From Psococerastis gibbosa (Eukaryota; Arthropoda; Insecta; Psocodea; Psocidae), in NCBI GenBank assembly GCA_963971405.1, contig OZ020484.1, positions 23,126,001-23,190,000 of the forward strand: DNA of 64,000 bases, given 5' to 3'. The position numbers and the translations under genes are program-made. The notes beneath the pieces are model-generated. The model saw only the letters and a list, made by a program, of their open reading frames with translations, did no database searches and was not told the origin of the DNA. This document shows positions 9,031 through 18,852 of this stretch, piece after piece (positions within the stretch are counted from its first letter, which is position 1; each line of letters begins with the position of its first letter).

Positions 9031-12000
9031 GTAAGTTCAACTTATGAAAACCCAATATATTAGAAGATTTGTGTTTTGCCGTTGTTGATGAATTGAATAG
9101 CCCTAATGTTAATTCACCAATTTTGTCAATAAACGTAAAATAAACGTTTTTAATATGCAGAGAACAGAGATACTCCAAAATCATACAACAACGGACCGGT
9201 GAGGACCCGTTTGAACTCTGCACTGTTATGTAATGGTCATCAGCATGACCGGCAGTAGCGTTTTTTTACTAAGGGTAAAATTCGGAATGACCTAAATGGC
9301 AAAAATTAACTTAAGTGAATTCGAGCTGCCAAACAGCCTATTAATTCAGGAAAGCTTAGAATTATTGCCTCCATAGTCCATCCATTATATTGTGAGTTTT
9401 CTTTAGGCGGGGTTTCCAGATACGTCAAATGTCAATGGTAAATATGGTTTTGACGTGGTAACAGACATTTTTAGTGTGTCTTCAACATTGATATACATGG
9501 ATTACTACCACGGCACCTAGCCCACGCTGAACAAATGTCTTAACTTTTGGTCACGTGACAAAAAGGGGTATTATGGCAAGAAGTGGTTGACTCCATTGCG
9601 TTCAATGCGATTTAGACGTATTTCATTGCCTGTTATTTAATCTATTTACCCATTTATTGAGTTTTTCTTTGGTTTGACAAAATGGTCATATCTTGCTCTG
9701 CTTATAAATGCACTAATAGGTTCAAGATATGTCGAGAAACGGGGGAAAATATTACTTTTCACAAGTAAGTGTTCGCATGGTTTGGTTGCAACATTTATGG
9801 GTTTATTTCAGTTTTCTTAATCATTATGTTAACAAATTGCACACTTTCAATTGCCCTCAAGGCCGTAGCCAAGGGGGGATCCTTGGGGGGCGGTCGCCCC
9901 CCCCCCCCCCAGAGAAATAGCATTATTCTCGTTAGAATGGACATTTGAAGGAAATTAAGAGAAATTATTACTCAAGTAAGGGAAACGCGACATTTTTCGC
10001 CCCCCCCCCCCCGAAAACCTTTTCTGAAACCGTCCCTGCCCCGAAATGAAATGGCTTGACACTAGATAGAATCGGATTTCGAGAAGAAACATACAAACCA
10101 CTATGTAATACCAATGAAATTTTTACCCCCCCCCCCCCCCAAAAAAAAAATCCTGGCTACGGCCATGATTGTCCTGTATAATTTTAATACTAATTATTAT
10201 TATTATTATTGTTTCAACCTCAAGGCATATTTTAGTTAGTCAAGTTTAAAATTATTTTAGGAAGCTGAAAATTCCAGCAGCCTAAGCAAGCCTAGTCCTG
10301 CAGAACCTAAGTTTTGATAGTGAATAAAAATAGCGAAACACTATAAGGCAAATTTTCAGAGGAAAAAAGTGTTTTTATTTCCCATTTGGGCGAATTTCGT
10401 AGCGTTCTTGCAAATCACACGTACTGCAAAATGTCTAGAAATTATTAGGCTTATTGATATTGACATCCCTAAATCAACACTGCAATATTTTTTCATTGAT
10501 GATAGCACACAGGATATTCACATCGTGTAAGCATAATAAGTAGGCTATGAGATTTAAAAATTGGAATGCCGGTGTGGGTGGATCAGGGACGGATCCAGCT
10601 CATCATGGGGGGGGGGGTAGCTGTGGGTCAAAATAGGAAAAACCTATGTAGTATCGATTAAATCATGCAGAGCGTTATAAAAATTAACTTATAAAATAGA
10701 TTCACTGAATTTTTTTTTGGGGGGGGGGGGATAGCCGCCCCCCTGTCTCCGTCCATGGGGTGGATCCAGGGGGGGGGGGGGTGGGAACCTGCCTCGCTGT
10801 ATCCGTCCATGGGGTCTAGCCAGAGTGACTACTTATTCTTTTTATATTCTGCTTATTCTAGTTGAAGTGTAGTCCAGGACAGATGAAGTGGGGAGCTGCC
10901 CCCAAAATCTTATAAGCTAGCCTGTTGTAAGTTGCCTAACTTATTACGTTATAATGTAAAGGATACTACATATGTTTATTATATTTTGAGCCAAATTACC
11001 CCCCCCCCCCCCAATGGGCTGGATCTACTCCTGGTCTCCTGGTATAGGTAGGAGCCTAAATTTAGCAAGTTGAACACTTCAAATGTAGTCCCAATGCAAT
11101 TAAATAGACGAACATGGTTAGATTGGACTAAATAGTTTGGCTATCTTTTGTTGAATTGCTGCTTGACACAATTTTTCTTAGTAACATATTCCTAGCTAAA
11201 TATTAATAAATGTTCATAAATGCCGGTGTGTGACCATAGAATATTGTTCTATAATAAATAAATAAATATTACAAAAGCAGAAAATGTCAATTAATCGTAT
11301 TAAAAAAATTATTGAAATACATCAAATTTACACGTAAGTGTATATGGCATGGAACGCTTCTGCCATTATATCCAAGATATCAGGTTTTGTCCGTTGCCGA
11401 CAGCCCTAGCGCTCCTGGTGTGTTTCCAGTGTATATATATATAGTTCAATGTATAAAAGTATTTACTAATTTACTATTTGCAATTTGCATTTTGATTTGG
11501 TCTGTGAACTAAAATAAAGACTATGTTGCTTCAAGTTATTTACAAACTTTAGCTACAACATATTTAAAAAGCCTGTGTATGGTCTATTAATAAGGGAATA
11601 AAATAAGTCACTAATAAGGTGTGTATCAGCACTTCAATAGTGAAGAGTCCACTTCCCCCAATTATTAGTCAAATTTCTGCTGACGAGCGGGGGTGGCTGA
11701 CTTTCCGTACTTCCGTAGTTCAGTGGTCTTCAATGTCTGCTAAAACGTCAATTTCACATTTATCATTGACGTACAGTATATGGAAACCCCGCCTTACCTT
11801 TCTATGTTGTATCAATGTAACAATGCAATATCACTGTAAACCTGCATGGTCTGAAGAATTTATCCATTAAATTCATTAATAAATTACGTTAAAAAAAATT
11901 TTGGACCCCCCGAAATCAAAACCTGGGCACGGCCTTGGGAGTATGACATGTGTTGGTAAATATTGGTAATTGGGACGGATTTCCAAATGTTTTGGAAACC

Positions 12001-15000
12001 AGTTATGGATATTTTTAGCGAAATTAATTCATTTCTTGTTTCACAGCCCCAAAGATATAAAAGTGGTCAGATTAATATTTCATTTTCTCGCCTGGTAGGC
12101 CTTTATCAACGCGCGCGGCAGCACACCCTCGACAAAAACTCCGATAAATTGGATTAAACAGATTTTTTATAGAATAACAGTAAATCAGTAAGGAATATAG
12201 ATTATAGAGACAGTTTGAATTTTTATTAATTTTTCTCGTAACCTCGTTCATATCTGTGCGGATGTGGAACGATAAATCAATTAAATTAATCAAAAATACA
12301 CCTTGTTTACAAAATATTTTGAAATCTGTCCCATAATGATTATGTTTTATCTTTCTTATGCCATTTCTAGTTTCAATACTCCCCAGCCCAAGTGGTTACA
12401 ATGGAAAGGGATTGTCTTTGTAAGTTACTTACCAAAAGACAATCCCTTACCACGCTTTTTGACACCATCTTTAACATCCCCCTAACGTTAATATATTCCC
12501 AAATGTTTTTACTAACCCGACTTGTCCACCTAGTGTTTTGCAGAATAGGCTAGAACGCGCTACAGTATTTGTGTCTCCATTTAATGCCTATCTTTTATTC
12601 TTTAGAATGAACGGCTTCTTATTCACTGGGCAGCGCTTAGTGGTAATGCGGAATTAGTTCAGTTTCTCATAGAAGAAGGCTCTCCAGTTGATGCCCCTGA
12701 TGACGTAAGTTTTTATGCTACTTTTATTTGACTAATTTTTAAGTCCGTGTCAGTGATTATCTTCAATATTAATAAAAGGAACTTTGTAAAATTTGTTGGC
12801 ACACCACATAATTAGTAAACCTAATTGGTCAGCACGTAATCCAATAAAAATCCGTTCAGACCCAGAAATTTTTTTATTAGTTCAAGTATTATTGGAAAAT
12901 GTTTGAAACGATAATGCTTTTTTTAATTCAGTTTCCGAAATTCTCGCTTCGAAGAGTCTCCAAAATTATTATTTATTATTATTGGGTATATTTGGTTGAT
13001 GTTTAAAAAAACGTCTACTTACTTAATTCGTCTGTCGGATGTCTGTGGACGCCGTCTATACAACCATGGGGAGTTATGGACAAAGATTGATTGTATAAAT
13101 AACCGTTAAATTATAAGGCACGCTTACGGGCCACGGCCACTTCAACAAACACATGCATAGGGTTGGCGTGAAAAACGACAGTAGATGCAGACTGTGTGAA
13201 GTTGAAGAAGAAACAGCTGAACACATTCTCTTTGAATGTGAAGCGCTGGGAAAAACTCGATACCAAACTCTTGGCCACCCTAGGTCTGAAGAGGAAACCA
13301 TCCGATCTAATCCCATCACAAAAACACTAGAATTTATCAAAAAGACTGGTGTTATAAGATGGGCGTAGACGGCAAACGTGGAAGCAAAAGACCTTCTAGG
13401 TCGACGCTTATAGGAACTCAAACGAGTAGACCCCACGAAGGTAAAAAAAAAAAAAAAAAAAATTATAAGGAATTTTAATATTTCATGAAGTGTGCATACA
13501 GTATATACATATTGAAATATATTGAAGTGTATAAACAATACTATTTGAGTGATGTTTTCACAATAGAGATGTGAAAAAATACAGAACAGAGCTAATTATT
13601 TCAACAAAAATCAACAGATTCCCTGTAACGAATCAAGTTCTTATCAACAACTTGAATGAATTAGTTTTATGGCTTTTGAGGTAATTTAATAGAAAATGAA
13701 AATGAGTCAGATATTGGAGTGAACCCTCCATAAGAAACATTTCCCATTAAGAGTCTACAGCTCGTAGGAAATTGGCAGCCTGAAATTTAATACTTTTTAG
13801 TTCATTAACCAAGCATGTTATTAAAGATTTGGCTCATCGAAGTTGTAGAAGACTACTTTATGCATCATATAATAAGTTATAAGGTATAAAATCGATTATA
13901 CGTGAAAAGTTACTGTTTATTAAATATTTGCACGTATATGAAAAAACTACAATTTCGAAAATTAAAAATATCTTATAATATGATGCATGAAGTGGTCATC
14001 TACAACTTTGATGAGCCAAATCTTTAATAACATCATTAGTTAATGAAATAAAAAATAAAAAGTATTAAATTTCGGGCTGGCAATTTCCTACGGGCTGTAT
14101 ACTCTTAATGAGCGTACAGTTCCACTTGAAGCTACATCTACATTTTGTGTAAAATTCAGTGGAACTATTAATCGTAGCTTGGGATAGAAGACATTTTCCT
14201 AGACATTTTGATATATAGAGTGTGTGGCCGCCACCAGGGGCGTCATTTGAGGTCTTAGAGGAAATATAGAATTTTACTTGGAAATCCACCCTTAGTGCTT
14301 ACTACCACTATCCTATTTACATGTATAGTGAATGAGGGGTGGCTATGGCCATCCATGGCGAATAAATTGTCCTAAGGGTATATTTAGGCTGTGTGCAGTT
14401 GCATGACAACTAAGGGGTAGACTTCGCTCCGCCAGTGATTACTCAATATCGTAATTAGTTAGGCTGCTTTTGCTTGCTAATGAGGTGACCTAACAGTACA
14501 GAGTACAAGAGTACAGGGGGGCAGGTACTCGTAGGTCTTTTAAACTGTGGTTAGCTCTTCTTGTGTAGCGGTCCGTCTCAACAGGAGGCTCATGCGTTTT
14601 TACCATTTTCCGTTTCTGCGGTGTGGGACTTCCAGGACAGCTTGTTGTCTAAGTTGATTCCAAGGTACTTGCCTAAGGGAGATTCCTATGTTCTCTACCT
14701 AATGAGCCGGTGGGGGTGTAGTGGACATTGTGAACAGTTGGCACACAGTTTTTTCAGCGCTGTCTTTTTCAAACTGACCCCTTCTTATAGGTTAACCATT
14801 ATTTGGTTTAGTACTTCAACAAGAGCCGGTATAATAATAAATAAATAAATATTGACTTTTTGTTCAATTACTAAGCCAACCTAGCAGAGTTAGGGCTATA
14901 AAGCCCTCTCTTACAGTGGCCCTTATAACGGCATCGTCTGCGAAGAAGAGACACGTTGTACCGGGTATCTTCTCCAAGAGTTTCCGTCATAAATTTAAAG

Positions 15001-16856
15001 TCTTACCAATTTAAGTGACCTAGTACTACTGTCTAGTAATGATGTGTGTATTACTAGTACTATACTAATCCTGTCTCTCCACCAGAAAATTATATATTGA
15101 CATTTTGGAAGTGATTTGATTGCGAAGCAGTTATCTCTAGTGATAAAATATTCAGTGAGCTTATCAAATTCTCAGCCGATAAATATTTAGCTCTTATAGT
15201 CGCATAGAAATGATGTGACTACCGTTTTATCGGACCTTTGTTGTGTTATTAATTGGAAATGTCTGTTACCCAGATTGGCATGACTCCACTGATCCTCGCG
15301 TCTTCAGCCGACAGATCAGAGGTGGTGCGACTACTTCTTGAGAGGGGTGCCGATATAAATAGGAGAAGTGATCAAGGTCATTCTTCAATACAGTACGCAG
15401 CTTCTAAAGGATGGAAAAAGGTGCGTTTCAGAGTTAAAAAAGACGTTAGTCTTTTATTGAAGCTAAAGAATTTGTTTTGGGGTGAATTTGGTGTGTAAGA
15501 AAAATATATTTTCTTGTGGTTTTAAATATTTACCACTTAGGCGGGGTTTCCACATACGTCAATAGTCAATGAGAAATATGGTTTTGACGTGGTAGCAGAA
15601 TTTTTAGTATGTCTTTAATGTCTGCTAAAACGTCAATTTCACATTTCTCATTGACCATTGACGTATGTGGAAACCCCGCCTTAGGAAGCCTTCCAAGGTC
15701 GACTCAACAAGCCAGGAATTTACGGGTTTGTACAGTAATTATTGCATCTAAAGGTTTAGTGTGTCGCTGACGCCATTTTATAATCATTTTGAAGTCAGAC
15801 AAAGTTAGGTTTATTTATTTTTTTTAAATATACGTATCCCAGACGGTTGTCAGTTCTTTTTGAAGGGGTTATTTTTTCGGTTATATTACTTTCTAGGTGC
15901 TAGTTTTTCAAAGTTCTTTAGAGGGGGGGGGGGTGTTTGGCGTCTCACGTCTCCCTATTGTAAATGTAAAATGCAAATGTAAATCAAATCATTATACTAT
16001 ACTATTGATGCGGCAATGAATCTGGTACCTGTTGTGTTGTTTCTAACGCCTGCTTTCAGCATTTCTGCTTTAAGCAACCCTGTCAGCCTGGCGGGGGGAG
16101 TGAGTCTGTTTGTTAACTTGAGGCACCCTAAGGGCAGACTCTTTCACCTCGGGGAAAGGGGAGTTGACTAACAGGGTGGACCTCCTGATTATAGTGGATT
16201 CCGAACCACTTGGGGAACATGGTAAAGTCACACGATTAAATCGGAGGTGACCAGGACTCGACTTATACTGCCTGAGCGAGTTATCATGTCCCACCAGGTT
16301 CCCCTGCCAACGCTGTGCACACTACCAAGTTGCCGCAGTTTGAAACATGCTCTGCTCTAATGGAATCAACATGGTAAGGCCGTTGGCATATGAATGTGGT
16401 ACCTGAACCCTAACTTCGGTCTCTTTGATCGCATTTACGGCTACGATGATATAATTTGAAAACGATTTCCTGACTTTTGAGTTCCATTAGAATATTTGTC
16501 TTCGCTGTTTTTCATTAATATATTTTTTTCAGATTCTAAGCATGCTAATTGAAAATGGAGCTGATGTCAATGTACCCGATAGGCGCGGTGCGACACCGCT
16601 ACATCGAGCTGCTTCCAAAGGAGACGTCGTAGTTGTAGAAATGCTGCTAGCCGCAGGTGCTCTGCCCAATAAGCAAGATGCTAGTGGAGACTCGCCTTTA
16701 CATCTCGCCTGTGAAGAATCTAGAGTGCCGGTCGCCACTGCACTCATACGTGCCGGAGCAGACCCTGAGCTTCAGAATAAAGATAAGAAAACCCCTATTG
16801 ATCTAGCTAAACCTGATGTTGTTCGGTCCGTCCGTGAAGGGTTAAATATTAAATGA
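8932..16856 (+). CDS. PSMD10: PSMD10 (gankyrin) homolog, complete four-exon gene
   Basis: Exons are 8932-9030, 12606-12704, 15274-15420 and 16533-16856, all in phase 0 with GT-AG introns, encoding 222 residues (human gankyrin has 226). The start ATG opens NGTIYDLAYKGQFDKVK, matching the family's NLAYSGKLEELK start. Ankyrin consensus motifs follow: MTPLILAS, LLLERGADIN, ATPLHRAASKGD, DSPLHLACEESR and a closing KTPIDLA. Gankyrin is a non-ATPase assembly chaperone of the 26S proteasome that binds the Rpt3/PSMC4 ATPase; that role is known for the family, not shown here. AATAAA at 17188-17193 is the likely poly(A) signal. Intron 1 is a nest of transposons. Confidence 0.92.
9682..9764 (+). CDS. THAP-domain-like first exon (partial gene or relic)
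   Basis: From an ATG at 9682 the frame reads MVISCSAYKCTNRFK and then ENITFH before a GTAAGT donor at 9765 (phase 2). This matches the N-terminal half of the THAP zinc finger, whose signature is CxAYxCxNR then xFHxFP. The partner exon with the conserved W and CxxH was not found downstream; a MITE begins less than 100 bp later. THAP domains occur in host regulators and in P-type transposases. It lies inside the TTA-flanked element, so a transposon origin is likely but not shown. Confidence 0.5.
9858..10167. mobile_element. hAT-type MITE, family 1 (CAAGGCCGTAGCC ends)
   Basis: TIRs CAAGGCCGTAGCCAAGG and inverted CATGGCCGTAGCCAGG bound 310 bp, flanked by the 8-bp duplication ATTGCCCT (9850-9857) and ATTGTCCT (10168-10175). 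The interior contains three long C tracts and a conserved stretch, GACACTAGATAGAATCGG, shared with the second copy at 32566. Confidence 0.82.
10584..10757. mobile_element. hAT-type MITE, family 2 (CAGGGACGGATCCAG ends)
   Basis: 174 bp bounded by CAGGGACGGATCCAG and an inverse ending CCGTCCATG, flanked by a perfect 8-bp duplication GGGTGGAT (10576-10583 and 10758-10765). A further right end of the same type follows directly at about 10766-10803, suggesting nested or tandem insertions. The core shares GGGTCAAAATAGGAAAA with other copies. Confidence 0.8.
10872..11029. mobile_element. Diverged hAT-type MITE, family 2
   Basis: The ends CAGGACAGATGAAG and GGGCTGGATCTACTCCTG, and a C tract next to the right end, match the family. 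No clean 8-bp duplication is visible, so this is an older copy. Confidence 0.5.
12406..12448. repeat. Short strong hairpin
   Basis: AAGGGATTGTCTTT at 12406 pairs with its exact inverse ending at 12448. The loop region is itself nearly palindromic, GTAAGTTACTTAC. It lies about 160 bp before PSMD10 exon 2. Confidence 0.7.
12606..12704 (+). CDS. PSMD10: PSMD10 exon 2
   Basis: Again exactly 33 codons, NERLLIHWAALSGNAELVQF to DAPDD, one ankyrin unit in register with the family's RTALHWACSAGHTEIVEFLL repeat. Confidence 0.9.
13119..13459 (+). mobile_element. 5'-truncated LINE 3' end with target-site duplication
   Basis: An 11-bp duplication AAATTATAAGG (13108-13118 and 13460-13470) brackets the copy, which ends in a long poly(A). 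The open frame reads LTGHGHFNKHMHRVGV, then CRLCEVEEETAEHILFEC and a stop at 13366-13368. That is the zinc-knuckle C-terminus of Jockey/I/R1-type reverse transcriptases. The frame is intact over its whole remaining length, and the duplication is perfect, so the insertion is comparatively recent. Confidence 0.85.
13744..14110. mobile_element. MITE with about 145-bp terminal inverted repeats
   Basis: CATTAAGAGTCTACAGC at 13744 and its near-inverse ending at 14110 begin arms that stay similar for about 145 bp, including TTATTAAAGATTTGGCTCAT and ATGCATCATAT. The centre is about 75 bp. There is no coding frame. The target duplication and superfamily are not clear. Confidence 0.7.
14831..14916 (-). 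mobile_element. SINE 3' fragment
   Basis: It matches the 3' body and ATTT-type tail of the SINE at 5611-5826 (GGGCTTTATAGCCCTAACTC on the minus strand) and lacks the tRNA-like promoter half. Confidence 0.65.
15274..15420 (+). CDS. PSMD10: PSMD10 exon 3
   Basis: 49 codons beginning IGMTPLILASSADRSEVVRL after TTACCCAG and ending AAG|GTGCGT. The frame reads on past the donor for 25 codons without a stop, so an unspliced product would only be extended briefly. Confidence 0.9.
15540..15680. mobile_element. Foldback MITE with TTA target duplication (PIF/Harbinger-like)
   Basis: Ends GGCGGGGTTTCCACATACGT are perfect inverted repeats, flanked on each side by TTA (15537-15539 and 15681-15683). Nearly the whole 141 bp can fold on itself. 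It shares its ends with the large element at 9406-11793 in the same gene. It starts 120 bp after PSMD10 exon 3. Confidence 0.85.
16047..16330 (+). repeat. Dispersed repeat, second copy interrupted by a hAT element near 45 kb
   Basis: ACGCCTGCTTTCAGCATTTC, then AAGCAACCCTGTCAGCCTGG and GGGGGGAGTGAGTCTG, are found inverted at 45893-45863 and 44922-44878, on either side of a 940-bp insertion. Sequence beyond about 16111 is not shared. The 3' limit given is approximate. Confidence 0.6.
16533..16856 (+). CDS. PSMD10: PSMD10 terminal exon 4
   Basis: 107 codons after TTTTTTTCAG, encoding three further ankyrin units and a short tail REGLNIK, then a TGA stop. Confidence 0.92.
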   Translation: MLSMLIENGADVNVPDRRGATPLHRAASKGDVVVVEMLLAAGALPNKQDASGDSPLHLACEESRVPVATALIRAGADPELQNKDKKTPIDLAKPDVVRSVREGLNIK

Positions 16857-17779
16857 AAAGTGTATAGGAGCATTTTTCATGTTCACTGTGGTTTGCTGTC
16901 ATCTGCCAAAGCCCCAGTGAGAGCTTGCGGTTACAGCTCTGCATTTTTACTTCCTTGACAAGTGTACCCACCCCATAAAATTCACGTTGTATAATTAAGC
17001 CCAGTCCTACCAGCGCTTGGAAAGTATCAGAAAGGAATACTAACTGGCACCACCATCTACCAATGCATGGTGGCGTAGTGCAGTATTCCTTACCGAGACT
17101 TTTCAAGCCTTGCTCTTAGTGATTTATGCCTGGCTCACACATTACAGAGTATTCCTTTAGTTTCAAATTGGAAATGAGTTATTTTTCAATAAAATGTGTG
17201 TGTTATAATTAAGCTGCTGGTTTTCAATAGAAAAAAAGGAGCGACAGTTGATAAATTCCAGCCTTGGTGGGTGAAGCTCTGTCCTACTAAAGAATACAAA
17301 AATTAAGCCAGCATTTGCACAATGCTCTTCAGGCCTAAAAACACTAATAATTCTACCGGTACGTTGCTTACACATTGGACAAAACAAAACAACTTCAGTA
17401 AATGAAAATATAAAGAAACTAGTATAGTTACTTACACTGCTTTCAAATTGATTGAATTGTAGTAGGCTACTGTACTAATCACTAATATTATGTTTTTTAG
17501 TACGACAGAATCTCATCCAACCAAGCGGGAACTATTGTTTTCATTTTGCCAAATACGCTTTTTAATAGACAAATATGAACACTTTATTATTGCAATAATT
17601 TTTTTTAATTTGGCATGCCAAACTCCCGCTAGGAAATTCAGCTATGGTTGCAACTATCCCTCTTATACTTCACCAATATTATCGATATGAATTTCTTAAC
17701 AAATTATATTTAATAAGGATTCAGAATGATTTTTTTTTATGTTAAAGTTAGGCTAGCTTGCAAATTTGAGCACAGTAGG
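16857..17779. other. Tail-to-tail intergenic region with both 3' UTRs
   Basis: It holds the PSMD10 3' UTR with AATAAA at 17188-17193 and, for the minus-strand gene, a TTTATT (AATAAA on the minus strand) at about 17582. A foldback repeat copy lies at 16998-17105 inside the PSMD10 3' UTR. Confidence 0.55.
16998..17105. repeat. Foldback repeat copy in PSMD10 3' UTR
   Basis: The arms GCTTGGAAAGTATCAG and inverted GCTTGAAAAGTCTCGG, then GGAATACT and CACCACCATCTACC, form an imperfect palindrome of about 105 bp. Related copies occur at about 1137-1310 and 29405-29515. Confidence 0.65.
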
Positions 17780-18852
17780 CTACGTCCCTGTGTGCATTCC
17801 AACATCTACGGTCGTTACTCGGCCATTGTCGCGAGGCACCAGCTCCAACTTTTCAGGTTCAGCGTCGGGCATAATTATGCACATAAAGGTTCTACCTGCG
17901 CCATCTCGAGGATAGATTGTGGTAGGTGGAAAACGCTCCGTTGAGCTCTCAGCATAGGCGACAAGTTTCTTGTATACGTCGGGAAATTGTCGCCTAAGGC
18001 TCACTCCACGTTGACGCAGTTCTCTTTGAATATTGCTTAAGCGAACTTCGCGTGCTCGCTCAACCGGCATATCGTCCGTACCTGGTAAGGAAGTCAAAAT
18101 AAGCGTGTCAGGATCACCCATTTCACGGGTAATGTCAACACCTTCGGAAGAACTTCGACGAGGTGGGAGTGGAGGAGGTTGCGCTTGTGGAAGAAGAGAT
18201 TTGTCTAAACGTACTTTACAACACCTGGACACAAGCTGTCGCTCCCATTTGACAGCTCCAGATGTGGGGACTTCACTTAGTACACATACTGCAACATACA
18301 GTACAAGGCGTGTCTCTGGGTTGTACCCTTTGCACAATTTCATTAATTCCGTGTACAAGTCCGTGCCCATTTCAGCAGGCAAAAGATCAGGCCATCGCAC
18401 GTAAGCAGGCTCTCCCAATTCTGGTAAGCCTCGAGTTACAAACCGTTCTGCGGCTTCCGGGCATGAAAAGAAGCATTTTAGAGCGCCACGACCATGAACG
18501 AGATAGCCTCTTCGTGCCAACAGACTGAGGTGAGACCTTGTGGCTTCGTCTTCTTTAGCAGCTGCTAAAACCTGGCGGCAGAGAGCGCCTACCCTCGAGT
18601 GCAAGCAAGTGCGTCTATGTCGCTCCCAGTGGGCCCGTCGGCACTCCCTTGAGCAATACACATGAGCACAGTTGTGGCACGTTTTGAATGTTCGTTTCGC
18701 CTCTGCTATAGTTGCCAAACGCCCACACTTGGAGTAGCGGCAGCGAACCGTGGGTTCTTCGGTTGTTTGTCGCGCGTCGCTGCCCCGCCTACCTACCGCG
18801 GCGGCTGCGTCCGGCAATGACTGCAGAGATGTCGCCGCGATGCTAGCTGACC
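17780..18852 (-). CDS. AJM1-like terminal exon with MYND-like finger
   Basis: After ACTGTTTCAG it reads 357 codons to a stop at 17780-17782. A MYND-like treble-clef cluster occupies 18605-18742: Cys-x4-Cys, CHNC, CSREC and HWERHRRTC. The first pair is spaced by four residues rather than the usual two. Next come ALCRQVLAAAKED, a charged middle, a proline-rich PPPLPPRR, and a C-terminal fold with RELRQRGVSLRRQFPDVYKK and FMCIIMPD. Confidence 0.87.

Larger units (their letters stand above)
9406..11793. mobile_element. 2.4-kb TIR element with TTA target duplication, hosting other elements
   Basis: The left end GGCGGGGTTTCC at 9406 and its inverse at 11793 are each flanked by TTA. Inner sequence is also shared between the ends (GACGT blocks, then AGCAGACATT or AACAGACATT). 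The same terminus bounds the 141-bp foldback element at 15540-15680. The 3-bp TTA duplication and GG-start fit PIF/Harbinger. A THAP-like exon lies 276 bp inside the left end. No transposase catalytic frame was found. Confidence 0.6.
9031..12605 (+). other. PSMD10 intron 1, a nest of DNA transposons
   Basis: A 2.4-kb TTA-flanked element (9406-11793) occupies most of it and hosts at least three later hAT-type MITEs. After it come AT-rich sequence, a lone MITE right end at about 11905-11938, and a hairpin at 12406-12448. Confidence 0.6.
12705..15273 (+). other. PSMD10 intron 2
   Basis: It contains a truncated LINE, a 367-bp long-TIR element, a SINE 3' fragment, and unassigned sequence in between. 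Confidence 0.6.
15421..16532 (+). other. PSMD10 intron 3
   Basis: It contains the 141-bp foldback element, a G tract at about 15923-15933, and a repeat beginning near 16047 that recurs at 44.9-45.9 kb. Confidence 0.6.

Noticed and set aside
10261-10317. Exon-like EAENSSSLSKPSPAEPKF after TTATTTTAG as a last exon of the THAP gene
   Set aside because: The middle of the THAP domain is missing and phase continuity cannot be shown.
14229-14440. Possible hAT element starting CCAGGGGCGTCATTTG
   Set aside because: The proposed right end GCTCCGCCAGTG matches poorly and no 8-bp duplication was found.
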